Positions 35,995 through 48,060 of a DNA stretch of 64,000 bases are shown here, piece after piece. The notes beneath the pieces are model-generated. The model searched no databases. It worked only from the letters and a program-made list of their open reading frames with translations, and was not told the origin of the DNA. Every line of letters starts with the position of its first letter. Positions within the stretch are counted from its first letter, which is position 1. The translations under genes and the position numbers were made by a program. Location of the stretch: assembly GCA_022829145.1 (NCBI GenBank), contig CM040746.1:25108832-25172831 (forward strand), in the 5' to 3' direction. The stretch comes from Albula goreensis. Its lineage: Eukaryota; Chordata; Actinopteri; Albuliformes; Albulidae.

Positions 35995-36967
35995 AAATAA
36001 ATAAGTACATATGATCATGATATAAATAACCAAATGAATAAATTCAGCCATATACATATGAGTCAATACATTGTCATTATACAAATAATTCAATAATTAA
36101 ATAATACTCATCTTGTTACTACATTATATTACTTCATAATATTCATTACTACAACAACATAGTTATATTCAATTCAATTTTTATTTCATAATATCTTTTT
36201 TTCAAAATGACTGTCTTGACAAGTCTTTTATTTCATAATTTGATGTTTCTTTTTTCATGTCATTGCAGCACATTTTCTTTCATAATGACTCTTATTTTAT
36301 GTGGTCATCTGTCAGTCAACAAGAGTGGAACTGATCCTGTTAAGTCATTGGTCGATTCTCTCCTTTTGGTGACTTTGCCTGGATTTGGCAGCAGTTTGCT
36401 CGTGGAAAACTACCTATTAACAAACTTCAATGGCAAAGTTATGGCATGTTTCAGGCAGCAACTGAACTAACAACAAAATGGAAACCTCTTCAACCTCGAA
36501 TATAGTGAACAGTGAATATAGTAGAAACCTGCAAGGGATAATCAGTTCTACTTTTCAGCCTGAACTAATCCATTAAAGGCTAACAGTCTGAATAAATTCA
36601 GGCATTACGAGTGCTATTTATAATAAACACTTTGGTAGGATTAAAACCTTTTCTAGAAATATACAACTCAGCAGCCAACGGGAAGCTTAAATACATTGCA
36701 GTAAGACTATTCTTGCAAAATCATGATTGCATTATTGAAACAATTATTACATGCTAAAAATCATGTAAGTATTAAATGTGTGTGCACTACATTACATAAA
36801 TGACCTGTAAAAAGCACAACTGGCATAAAGTACACAAAATGAAACTCCTTTATCGGAAATCAAATGCAATGAGTTGAAATATAATTTAAGATTCACCACA
36901 AATAAGGGAACCATTCATTTCTCTACTTTATGTTATGGGACTCAATAGAGCAGAAATGTTTTTTTAC
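35995..36967. other. Inter-exon sequence between the relic and V1
   Basis: AT-rich. An 87-codon plus-strand frame (36207-36470) has no recognisable content and no cadherin similarity on either strand. Nothing else seen. Confidence 0.45.
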
Positions 36968-39382
36968 CTCTATTGAATGACCAGTTCCTGATGTACGGTG
37001 CTCACTGGTTTCATTTGTACTCCTCTGTAGTGGCTGATCCGCTGGAGGCGTCAAATCATTGTAAGATGTGACGAACTTGAAGTCACTTGTGCGCGAGCCA
37101 GTTGTTAAGTAAGTGTCATAATTGTAAGAACTGCGGAGAGTTCCAGCGCCCTCCACCTCTGCATAGTTTGGAGGGAAATATGCCCCGGGAATGGCAACTG
37201 CGCTCTCAAACAACAGTCTGGGTTTTCTTCTGCGACAAAACCTTATGGCCACAATGACAATAATGAAAGTCAAAAAGAACATGGAAACGGCAACAAGAGC
37301 GATGATCAGATAAGAAGTCAATTTAGAATTACTCTCGTCGAAAGTCATGTCTTTCAGCTCTGGAACGTCTGCAAAGTTATCTGAAATCAGCAAATGAACT
37401 GTGCACGTTGAAGAAAGAGAGGGTTGTCCATTATCCTTCACTAAAATAACAAGGTTCTGCTTCACTGTATCAGAGCCAAACATGTCTCGCTGCGCCCTGA
37501 TCTCGCCGCTGTGGCGAGCAATAGCAAAAAGCCCTGGATCCGTCGATTTCGTGATCTGATAGGAAAGCCAGGCGTTCTGTCCTGAGTCCGCATCCACAGC
37601 TATAACCTTGGAAATCAGTGAGCCCACGTGGGCAGTTTTAGGAACAACCTCATTCATGAAGGAGTTCCCTGATGGAGCAGGGTATAATATCTGTGGGGAG
37701 TTATCATTCTCATCTGTTATGAACACACTCACTGTCACGTTGCTGCTGAGTGGAGGAGAACCGTTGTCTCTGGCAATAACCTGGACTTTGAAGCTTCTCA
37801 ACTGCTCATAATCAAATGATCTGACAGCATGGATTACACCAGTGTGTTCGTTAACGGATACAAATGAAGACACAGGAACACCGCTAACCTCACTGGATGA
37901 CAGAGAATAGAAAACCGTTCCGTTCTGTCTCCAGTCTGGGTCGCTCGCCCTTACAGAAATAACAGTGGAGCCGGGTTTGTTATTTTCAGTCACATATGCA
38001 ATGTATGACTGTTCATCAAATGCAGGTGGGTTATCATTTACGTCTGATATTCTGAAAGTTAGAAGAGCATCTGAATAGAGAGCAGGTGATCCTCCATCTG
38101 TGGCCGTGACTGTGATATTGAACGCGGAAACTTCCTCCCGATCAAGAACAACGCTAGTCACTAACTTGAAGTAGTTTTTGATTGATGATTGTAATTTAAA
38201 AGGAGCATTTTCAGAGAGAGCGCAATGGACTCGGCTATTATCTCCATAATCCTGATCTTTTACATTGATCAAAGCAATTTGTGTACCTCGAGGTGCGTTC
38301 TCTGGAATCGGATTTAAGATTGATTTGACAGTTATTACTGGTGCATTGTCATTTACATCGGTGACCTGAATGAAAACCTTACAATGTCCGGTTTGGCCTC
38401 CCCCATCCTCAGCCTGAATCTCGATTTCATAAGAGGAAGTCTCTTCATAGTCAAGTTTTTCAATTACTTTCAAATCCCCACTGTTATGGTCAATGTGGAA
38501 TAGTCGCTTTGAATTTTCAGAAATATGGTTAAAATCGTATCTTATTTCTCCATTTGCACCATCGTCTTCATCTGTAGCACTAACCTGCACAACAAATGTC
38601 CCGGGTGGTGAACTTTCAAGCAGATTAACTTTATAGACAGTTTGTTGGAATACAGGAGCGTTGTCATTGAAGTCCATAACACGAATGTGAACTGTCGCGA
38701 TGCCAGACCTGGGGGGGCTGCCTCCATCAATAGCCGTGAGTAATAGCTTATGTTCCAATTCCGTTTCTCGATCAAGCCTGTTTTTCAACACAATTTCTGC
38801 ATATACTCCCCTCTCTTCATTTCTTTGCACATCAAGCACGAAGAGTTCGTTCTCTCTCAGAATGTAATTTTGAACTGAATTAATTCCCAAGTCCAGATCG
38901 CGAGCAGTAGCTATTTGAAAGCGACTCCCTATTGGCGCAGCCTCGCTAATTTCCAGTTTGATGAGATCTTTGGAAAATATGGGAGCGTTGTCATTAATGT
39001 CCTTTACCTCTAATACAATGGTATGCAGCACCAGAGGATCATCAAGAATGAATTCAAAATTCAAAATGCAAGGTTTGTCCGCTGATGTTTGCCCACACAG
39101 TTTCTCCCTGTCGATTCTCTCGAGAACAATGAAATTCCCCGTGTTCAGGTCTATTCCACAATATTGCCTCTCCCCTTGGTAATCCACACGGGGCTTCCGA
39201 GCGGCAAGGAGTGGTAAATCAAGATTGAAGTCTTTAGTTAGACTGCCAATGACATATCTATTCGTTGTTTCCTCTGGAACAGAGTAGCGAATGTCTCCAA
39301 TAGAGGTATCCAAGATAGCGAGCAAGAATACCGCGCACCGAACTTTCCATTCTGTCTGGGCTTTCCTTTCAGTCGTGTCCAT
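36968..39382 (-). CDS. pcdhg: Protocadherin gamma-type variable exon V1 (5'-most)
   Basis: There are 805 codons from ATG 39382 (MDTTERKAQT) to the donor GAG|GTAAAA (GT at 36966-36967), phase 0. In-frame ATGs at 39412 and 39460 would add a leader coded partly by a GTT repeat; the inner ATG fits a signal peptide of about 29 residues before DIRYSVPEE. It is the most diverged copy in EC1-EC4 (for example VIGSLTKDFNLDLPLLAARK). The EC1 cysteine loop is C96-X8-C105 instead of CX5C. EC2/EC3 uses DFNDN where others have DANDN or DTNDN. EC5-EC6 and the cytoplasmic start ([20 protein letters not shown]) have been homogenised with the rest. The tail ends GHSIE. This exon is nearest the alpha gene and has the least typical promoter, so it may be controlled differently. 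Confidence 0.92.
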
Positions 39383-39518
39383 TTTTTTCTGGTAATTATT
39401 TCTACCAAACATGTTTTTACTGACAACAACAACAACAAAAAAAACCCGAAATGATTTCAACCGTGTCCACTAGATTTGAGGGGAAGAACGTACAGATTTG
39501 ATACGATTATCTGTCACA

Positions 39519-39612
39519 TCCGCTTTATCCCCTGCGCTGTACACAACTGAAAAAGGCATGGGATAGGGAGCTTTCAAATCCAAAGTTGTTGAACAGCGAC
39601 ACACTGAGCATG
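39519..39612 (-). promoter_or_regulatory. V1 promoter: CGCT box, weak downstream boxes
   Basis: The gene-strand CGCT element reads CAGTGTGTCGCTGTTCAACA (39583-39612 region). The following C-rich box is poor (TCCCTATCCCATG), and an AT-containing GGATAAAGCGG lies about 74 bp away. The CGCT core is intact but the fixed spacing is lost. Confidence 0.7.
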
Positions 39613-39871
39613 CAAGGAGTTTTTACAATATGGGTTAATTAAAATCTCTACCGTTCTTGTAAAGCACAATATAAAGATGACAGACTAAAGAGCACGTTGC
39701 CACTTAAGATAAGCAACTATAAACCATGCCAGAAAAGTAGCAGAAAACAATTAGGCCTTAATAATTAACTTAGTATCCGCTGCCTTTTTGTTACATTATT
39801 GTATGCATTTTTTACTTTAACAATCATTACAGAATTGTAACACACAGTGTGGAAGTAAAGGAGACTAGATA

Positions 39872-39892
39872 TTCAGAACCATGGACAGTTCC
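39872..39892 (+). promoter_or_regulatory. RE1/NRSE-like site (REST binding candidate)
   Basis: Left half TTCAGAACC, a 2-nt spacer, right half GGACAGTTCC. Against the published consensus halves TTCAGCACC and GGACAGCGCC this is 3 mismatches with correct spacing. It lies about 270 bp upstream of the V1 CGCT box. REST sites are known in mammalian protocadherin clusters and in HS5-1; function here is inferred. Confidence 0.55.
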
Positions 39893-39944
39893 TCTGAAAG
39901 CAATACAAGAGCAAACATTTTTTGTATTTTGATTGTATAAGGCC

Positions 39945-40012
39945 TTATTTATTTATTTATTTGTTTGTTTCTTTGTTTGTTTCCTTTTTTGTTTATTTAT
40001 TTGCATCTTGTG
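39945..40012. repeat. TTTA/TTTG tetranucleotide repeat
   Basis: Impure run of TTTA then TTTG units on the plus strand. Confidence 0.85.
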
Positions 40013-40189
40013 TTTCTAGTGTCGAACATTGAGAATGGGGTGTCAAATGAGAACTTTCACTGGTCTAAATCTGCAAAACAGTTCTACCTAAATATAGTTA
40101 ATTTCAATAATTTGACCATCTATGACTTCCTGTTTCACTAGGGTATAAAATGGGACAACATACATGTGAACTCCTTTGACATCCATCAC

Positions 40190-40570
40190 CGTGGGATGAA
40201 AACAAAAAAAACATGAAGAGCCAAAAACCAGGCAAATCTAAAAATCCAAATGGTTATAACTCTCCACAAACAGGTAATGGGTACAAAAATACATAGAAAG
40301 TTGAGTATACCACACACCACTATGATGACAAAAATCAATAAAATTCAAAAGCACTACAACAGAGATTAAGTTGCTAGGGAGAAGCAACCAATATGTGCTG
40401 TCCCTATGCACAATGAGGAAAACGCTGAAGGAGGCAAAAATGAAACCAAGGGTCACAGGTAAAGTGAGGAGTCTGGCTGTATCTTGGGGTCACACAGTCT
40501 CAGTATCAATAGTTAGACAGTGCACAAAGGATATTTTGAAGGGTTGCCAGAGGGCAACCTGAGCATATGA
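40190..40570 (+). mobile_element. Fragment of a Tc1-like transposon
   Basis: The plus-strand frame at 40371-40562 includes VRSLAVSWGHTVSVSIVRQ, preceded by KMKPRVTGK. The order is that of the second helix-turn-helix of Tc1-family transposases (NPRxTxK...G...VS..TVxR). Neither inverted repeats nor the DDE region were found, so it is a decayed fragment. It has no role in the protocadherin genes. Confidence 0.55.
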
Positions 40571-40599
40571 AGGACTTACTGAGCATATTAAACAAGAGT

Positions 40600-43000
40600 A
40601 AGCACCTGGAGTTAATCAGATACTATTGGCACTTTGACTGGACCTGGAACTTATTAGCGGTATTTATGCATTTCTTAGTAGAGCACATTTAAATTACTTA
40701 ACAAAGGCTGACATTTGAAGATCAGAAATTCTCCCATTTTTTAGACATACAAGATTAGATATATTTGGAAAATCTAGGCTACCGTCAATGGAAGATGTCA
40801 TTTGGTGAAGACTAGCATGGCAGCATACCCAGAAGAGGATATGCCAACTCCATATTTCTTCCTCTACCAGTCAGCAGAATTTATAATGAAATTCCACCTT
40901 ACTTGAGAGGCTGTATCTTGCATCAGTCCCACTGTTAACAGTCATTTGTGATCTAGATGTGTGATCTCTTTGGTTGTTGTCCAGCAATTTCAGTTTTTGG
41001 GAATTTGCATTTTCTTGCTCCTGATTAAAATTAAGACTTTCTTGCTTATGGTAACCTAAAGTAGTGAGTTTACTAACTTCTTGTGACTGTCTTGTTTAAT
41101 TTTTAATGGACATTTTTAAAAGAAAAAGTTATCAAACATATTCTCCAAAATTGTTAAACATGCTGAGTGGTTGCTTGAGGGGTCACACATCTCAATGGGT
41201 CACAGATTTTGGTGTAAAAATGTCTTACAAAAACCAATCAGTTCAACAATTAACCATAAGGGGGTCCATTTCATTGAAACCCAGGTTTTTTGCAATATAA
41301 ACTGAAGAGTAATATGTGTCAGCCAGTTACCCAGGTTCAACCCACTACAGTTTTATTTTTGCCAGTTTTGTCGTTGCATCCATTACAATTTTAGCAGGAC
41401 ATATTATATAACCAATTATAAGTATACAGTGTGCACAGAAAAAGGTATCATAGCTTCAACTGCAGATTCCCTCAAGCTAGGTAAATGAACGGGCAGACCT
41501 TTGAAATAAAAAACGTGTGTTTAAGATATTATGACTGATCAGGTGGTGCGTTATAATACAGTCCTAAAAGAATCAAAGTGTTATTTGTGGAATGATGTAT
41601 TAGCCAAAACAATGCCACATGCAATGAGTGCCACATTAATCTTCAACACAAGGCAGAACTGAATGCAACAGTGGAAGAAGAAGAGGGCCTTGTTGACTGA
41701 GGAGTTACCCTATTGAAATCCTCTACAATCACAAGTATGTATGAAATGAGGCAAACATATATAATTGATGAGGATATTTATTTATTCAAATGATAAAAAA
41801 TAGAGAGTAAACGAGAGTAAAACTTGACAATTTAAATAAAGTCAAATAAAATTAATTGGTGGGTTTTCTCCTTTCTCCTCAGATTTGCACATTTGATAAA
41901 GTCTGCCATTCTCTGAACATGTTAGATTTGGCAAATTGGCATAAGTGCGGTGACATTTAAAGTGCTGACATTGGTAGATTTGATTTGGTCATAACAAACT
42001 GCTGCCCTCATCACACCTACAGGTAATTTATTCACTTAACCCAACTTCTTTTACAACACAGATACCATTTCTGCTTCCCCTAGGGGGTCATGAAACCTGC
42101 TGAATGAAAATAGTTTTGGACATACTTAAATTTTCTACTGTGTCTGCTACACCAAAAATCCAATATCATTAGGACTGAGAAACTAAGGTCCTAAAAGTCA
42201 CAAATCATCTACCACCATTGGTAACACTAGCTATGTGTTAAGCAAATGCAATTTTTTTTACTATCAGATGACCAACTGAAGACACAATATGTTTCCATTG
42301 AAGATGTGCAGCGACAAACTACAATCAGCAGATTTGTAGAAAATCCTAAAGTCTAAAATAGTAACCCCACATCCTTGTCCAGACATAGCATTTTTTTCAC
42401 TACAGAAAACAAACACATCACCATAAAGGAAATTGCATCATCACTAGCCTTATTAACACAAACAGAGCTATATCAGCAGTTGCATGCAACAATCAAAAGA
42501 TGTTAAGTGAACAAAAACATGTTGTTACATGTTCTTCAAAACTATTCTGCCACAGTCGGTTCATAGGCTGCCGGTTGTGTGTAATGTTATTAGTTTGTTC
42601 ATGCCCTAGAATTGTTCTGAGTGTCCACGGTTGTGAAAGGGACAAGAAACACTTATCAGCAAGATAAATCTAAATGATGACAGGCATCTTCCGTCTTTAC
42701 TAACTCTGCCAAATAATAATAAAAAACACTCACACATACACACCACACCTTGCTTATACTGGATTATTGGTATAAACACGTTCATTACTTAAGTTCATGA
42801 TAAATAACATCTATATTAACCTCAAAGATTAAAGAGTTAGCACTCGTTGTCTTACAAGCTTTCACATGGTACTCTAGAAATTTCTACAATGATAAAGGGT
42901 AGAACGACAGATAAACGGTATTTGATAACAGAATCTAAATGAACAAATGGCTCAGAGAAGGACACACGTGTGCAAGCACAATCGCAAAAGCAGGCAAATA
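40600..43000. other. Alpha-gamma interval, no gene seen
   Basis: AT-rich sequence without long frames. A short CAGCGACA string at about 42309 resembles the end of the promoter element but lacks its other half. Confidence 0.45.
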
Positions 43001-43218
43001 CACGAACATATAAACACGCGCAAACGGTCGCAAATTATTGCCATCATAAAAACAAAACATGAAAGAAAGAGCGGCCATGATTTACTGAAATGATGAGAGT
43101 TTTTAGTGAGAGATTACTGAAAATCGCTGTGGTTTGTTGTAAGGAGGAAACAAAAAGCACGGGGACAGCATTTTGGGGTCGAAGCTTAGATGCATACAAT
43201 GTCTGTATTCATTACTGC

Positions 43219-43242
43219 TTTGGCAGCGACACTCAGTGTGTA
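43219..43242 (-). promoter_or_regulatory. Orphan CGCT-type conserved element
   Basis: The plus strand reads TTGGCAGCGACACTCAGTGT. AGCGACACTCAG is a 12/12 match to the V7 promoter element and the TTGG lies on the expected side, though closer than in the promoters. No variable exon follows within 3 kb downstream on either strand. It could be a lost promoter or part of a distal enhancer. Confidence 0.5.
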
Positions 43243-43574
43243 AGAGATGAACTACAAACAATCATGCTCAAGAGCGGTCTCGCTGTTTTCAGTTTCTGTT
43301 TTGCTTCAACAAATTGTTAATAGAACAAAACTCATAACCCTGCTTTTACAGTGAATTTCCCAAGTTATTTTTGCTACCAAAAAGTACAGAATATTGTTCA
43401 TCGTTGCAGTGCAGTTGAAATTCTTATATAGGTATATAAAATGTACCTTACATGCTACTGCAATTTAGCGATGTACAATGTTATTTGTGAATGACGCTAA
43501 GAACAATAAAAACAGCCTTACACACGCCGTACACATAACACACTGGCAACATTGTGTCTGCTTGCAAATGATTT

Positions 43575-43582
43575 TGACGTCA
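43575..43582. promoter_or_regulatory. CRE palindrome (TGACGTCA)
   Basis: A perfect 8-bp cAMP response element in non-coding sequence 330 bp from the orphan CGCT box, followed by CAGCGGCAGCACACTG. Short, so it could be chance. Confidence 0.4.
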
Positions 43583-43977
43583 GCGGCAGCACACTGTGGA
43601 AGGATTACATCGTCAGTCGTATAATACACCTCGACTAATGCCTACAATACATAGGAAAAAATGAAAGTATCACTAAAGTAGGCTTAACGACCAAAGCATG
43701 TCAAATTAATTAAACCAAAGGCACTGACTTTGAATTTAACAGCAAAAAAGTATTCTCACTGAAAAGGATCACACTGTTGTAGGGGAGCACGGAGTTGTTT
43801 GGCACACAGTTCATTTCCAAAACAGGGGAGTATACTGTCACAGAAATCTAACTTTAAAATGATCACCTTCTTGTCTTGTACGCTTCTGTTCTGCCAAAAC
43901 ATCTGAAAGTCACTGACTGTTGCGATGCGGACAACATATAAATTAAAAGTGTCAAAACAAACCAAAAAAAAATCACT

Positions 43978-44016
43978 GAATATATATATTATATATGTAT
44001 ATATATATAATATTTA
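43978..44016. repeat. AT-rich dinucleotide tract
   Basis: Alternating TA with small interruptions. Confidence 0.8.
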
Positions 44017-44433
44017 TTAGCTGTCGTTGCAGTAGCCCAGCTATCAGTATTAATATGAGTAATCTTGGCTGGCACTAAAATGCACATACATTTGCCATCT
44101 GCTCACTCAGTCTCGCTGGTATTGGTTGTCTTTCCAGTTTGACTCAGTGTAAATTACTGGATTAGTGGAATTAGAGGACTCTAAAGACTGTTTATGTTCC
44201 TAGACTTGACTCATTTAGTCTTTTCTTACCTGTGCTGCTCAAGCCATTTATAATAAAGCATCACAAGTATGGAGAGCAGAATCCTCATTTCATTGGAATT
44301 ATTATTCAATAAAGCATTACCAAATAAGCATTACTCCATATTACAGAATTATACATTATACATTTACTTGGCAGAATATCTTACACATTCTGTGGGTCCT
44401 TGTGCTAATGTTTCGGTCAGCTCTGCCAAATGT

Positions 44434-44509
44434 TGGACAGTTCCCAACAACAACTCTACATTCCAATCCCCCACGCTAGCTTGCAGCATGGGAACTGTCC
44501 AGTGCTGAA
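44434..44509. repeat. Perfect 13-bp inverted repeat made of RE1-type half-sites
   Basis: TGGACAGTTCCCA (44434-44446) and its exact reverse complement TGGGAACTGTCCA (44489-44501), separated by 42 bp. GGACAGTTCC is the same right half as in the RE1-like site at 39872. On the minus strand the second copy is preceded directly by TTCAGCACT, giving an RE1 whose halves touch with no 2-nt spacer (44491-44509). A stem-loop or a paired binding site are both possible. Confidence 0.6.
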
Positions 44510-45104
44510 AGGATGGGGCAGCTAAAATCAATGCTATCAACACAGCTTTTTTCATTTTTTTTCATTTTGTGAATACACATTACATACCACAGGGCAAAAC
44601 AGTGGGGTGAGAAACCCTGTATCCAAGATACAGAGTAGTCAAAGACCAAGAGGTCTCCTTTTTTTCTCTCCACACCAGCTGAGGGCAGTCACATGTGAAA
44701 TGTACAAAAATCTTGGGTATGAGATCAAATTTAACTACCTGTGAGCTCACTATGACAGCATGTGATCACTTCATATACACATGTGATATGTGTATGCTTT
44801 TGTGAATATCTTATACAGTGTGTGCATAAATCACATAAATTTAGGACTGCAGAGAAAGAATAACTGCACAGCTGGAACACACTGAACCTATTGTAATAAT
44901 ATATGTACATAAAAACAGATTACAATAAAACCTGTGAAAAGTGATGTATCCCAACCACAGGATCCTTGAGTAACGTTCATAAGATTGTGAATGAGATTTT
45001 AAACAGGTCCAGTTTTGTTAACAATATTTACTATAAATAATGTATCTAGTCTACTATTTAGAAGGAAAAGAATCATCACTGCTCTTTGCCCAGTCTTCTT
45101 TTAA

Positions 45105-45165
45105 CTTTGTAAGTCACTTTAGATAATATCATCTATTGAATGACTGAATGCAACAGATCCTAATC
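45105..45165 (+). mobile_element. Decayed SINE/LINE 3' tail
   Basis: GTAAGTCACTTTAGATAA...TGAATGACTGAATG resembles the common fish retroelement ending GTAAGTCGCTTTGGATAA...AAATGACTAAATG. Only the tail is visible. Confidence 0.5.
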
Positions 45166-45494
45166 CCTGGGTATGGCTTGTATAAATTACAAGGGGGTAA
45201 TGCTGGTGTTCAGTCATTCCCCTAGTGATTGTCTAAATTTGTTCTGTTCCTAATCAACCCCATTCCTAATTGATTGACCATTCCTTGCCAGCTTCCTGCC
45301 CTCAGGTCATTACTTAAAAAAATCTTAATTTCCCTTTTAACCAATTTTGGTAAATTATTGTAATATAAAAATACAAAGAAAAAAATGTTAAAAAATATTG
45401 TTTTATACATACAATAAATGTATTGTATACCTGCCTATGCATGCATGGATGCAGGTTCTGGGCACACATGCACACCAACACTCATATGTAAGTA

Positions 45495-45614
45495 CTCACT
45501 CACTCACTCTCACTCACTCACACTCACTCACTCACTCACTCACTCACTCACTCACTCACTCACTCACTCACTCACTCACTCACTCACTCACTCACTCTCA
45601 CTCACTCACTCACT
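45495..45614. repeat. (CACT)n tetranucleotide microsatellite
   Basis: About 120 bp of CACT units with a few TCTC and CACA interruptions. Predicted Thr-His-Ser-Leu repeat peptides here come only from the repeat. Confidence 0.97.
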
Positions 45615-46009
45615 AAAAATTGCCACCAAACGTTTCCCTCTGCAGAATAGTGCACAAAATATAACAAGAATGTTTGCATCAGTACAACCACTATAAGCAG
45701 CTTTCATTTGTTAAGTAGAGCCACTTTCCATCCTCAAAGATGAGGCAAAACCAGAGTCCAGAGCATGATGTAGCATAGGGTGAGGAGAGCAGAAAACCTT
45801 TAAACATGTTGCAGTGCAGGTTTAGGTTCATGGGCACAGGAGGGTTAAACATGTACTTTAGTTATAAGCAGATTGCACATTCTGTTGCTCAGTGTTGATT
45901 CTGTGGGCTGGTCATGCCAATGGTGCAGTGAGGGCCTTATGAGTCCCTCTGTTAGAAAGACAGAGTGCCAGCCCCTCACTCAAGTAATGGAAGTGCCACT
46001 GTTTCTCAC

Positions 46010-46136
46010 ACACCAGGTGGCACAACTCTGTTACACCTGTCGTTGTGGCCAGCAGAATGTCAAAATCTTGGTGTCTGCAAGCCAGTGAAGTCAAAGAAAG
46101 ATCCCTTTGTCGACCCTAAGGCAGGCATGAGGTGGC
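46010..46136 (+). promoter_or_regulatory. Pair of CTCF-like motifs
   Basis: ACACCAGGTGGC (46010-46021) matches the core CCASYAGRKGGC at 11 of 12 positions; GCATGAGGTGGC (46125-46136) matches at 9 of 12, in the same orientation. They lie between the alpha constant exon and the gamma array, where mammalian HS5-1 carries two CTCF sites. Only the position and the motif match support this. Confidence 0.4.
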
Positions 46137-47893
46137 ATTTACATATTTTAGCAATACTCCTTGCAGGGTTGTGCTGTAATTATATCTTACATGATGCAGC
46201 CATGCAACCAAAAGAAAAAAAGAGAAAAGCCCATGGTCACACTTTATGAACTCACTTTATGCTCTATTTTCCCCTATGTTTGTTGTATGTATTTATTGAC
46301 AGGCGATATAGGGTTATTTAATCATCATTCAGAAATGATTTGACAACAGTGGTTAACTTATGGCATGCTAATAAATCTGGTTTTGTGTAAAGACAATGCA
46401 AAGCAAGTGTTGCAACAAAGAGAAATATTTAGCTTTGAATCAATTGTTATTACATGGTTATGTAGAGGAGTATATTTCATCCTTTTGAAATGATGCAAAC
46501 TCTGTTGGAATTAAATCAACACCAATGCATATTTTTACAATGTACTGTATTTGACAGGAGCAAACTGTTTTCTGACTTCAATCAGAACTGACTTCACAGG
46601 GCATGCATCTGGCTGTAACATCTGTGGCACCCCTGCAGACTGTCTATGGGCATCAGTGAGAGTACATATGTTTACAAAACAATCAAAAGTGAGGGTAAGT
46701 GAGGCATAGATAACCCAGGAATCACATGTTTAAGCACAAGCCAGAATATGCATGTGAATAACAAAGCAAATGTGACATTGCAGATTTCATTGAACTTTCA
46801 TATAAAGTTACAATTGTATAACAATGGGTTTGAGGGTTGCAGGACCAACTGTGAATTGTGCCAGATCAGATGCATCTCCTTTGCCTTTACCTCCACAGAC
46901 AATGAAATCATCTTCTAAACATAAAAAAATCTTATGTTTAAACTGTCATATTTTCACAGATCTTCAAATGAGACACATCCTCTCTGTCCTGAGACATACA
47001 TGTTGAGTAACTGATGCAATTTGAGTACTGATGTGGGCTTGGCATGTTAGCAGATAAAACAAAAATGCAGAAGAGAGGGCAGGACAGCACACATTCTGTC
47101 CTTGGTATAAACTGGATGGCTTTCATTCCAATACATTTCTAAATCAATCAACATTATACAGCACACTAAATCATGCACTTAAATTCCTGCATGGTTTTGC
47201 CATTAAGCTCATTTAAATTAAATACCGATTTGGATCATTACAATCTCACTTTCAACAGTGCCACAAATGTTTTTTTTCTGTCATGCACATAAATGATTTA
47301 GGAGATGTAAAGTGTTCCTGAAGGAACAGTCAAAGAACACCTCATATGAATTGCCTACGGAGTACCGAGCTGATTATTGAATTATTGAATAAAACTATAT
47401 ATCTTTACATATTTTGATTCTGAAGAAATTTTGGTTTTTAATGGCTGATTCATATTACAGACCAATTTATAATGTATTACAAAGATACACCAGCAGTTGC
47501 AAGCCCTCTGGAAATTTGTATTTGTTTGTATGGTTAAAAATCACCTCCTATTTATTTATGTATTTATTCATGTATTTATGAGGCATAGGAGCTAATCTGA
47601 TGAAGAACAATTTACACAGAGTTCTGCTGCCACATTGCTAACCGATTAAGGGGCATAGTCTCAGCAGCAAAAGCAGCAGGACTTCCCTGGCAAAAAGACA
47701 CTTATATGCCAAAACAATAAATTACTATTTTATTCAATTAATGCACAAGTGTAACTGTAATAAAAAAAATACTGACGATGAAGCTACCAGTCACTCATTT
47801 AACATGACCATGGAGATTATTATCGAGGTACTACTTGTTACAGCAACACTAAAATTGTGTGGCTTCCCTGTTTGCACACCATAGATACAGGTA

Positions 47894-48055
47894 CAGTGCC
47901 AGGCCTCGTACAGTCACATCACCAATTCCAGGCCTGTGAGTATGATTTCACCAATGCCAAGAATTAACAATGCCAGGCCTGCAAGCACAATATCACCAAC
48001 AGTAGACCGGTGAATGTGACATAACCAGTGAATGGCTGGTGAGCATGACAGCACC
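47894..48055. repeat. Degenerate 29-bp minisatellite
   Basis: Five units of 29-30 bp, each ending in CACC or AACC, plus a 16-bp partial unit. The core is AATGCCAGGCCTG followed by a variable part and TCACC. Divergence grows toward the right. Confidence 0.75.
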
Positions 48056-48060
48056 ACTGC

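Noticed and set aside
42301..42330. CAGCGACA string as a third orphan promoter element
   Set aside because: Only eight bases match and the GGTGAA half is absent.
45398..45696. Thr-His-Ser-Leu repeat proteins
   Set aside because: Translation of the CACT microsatellite only.
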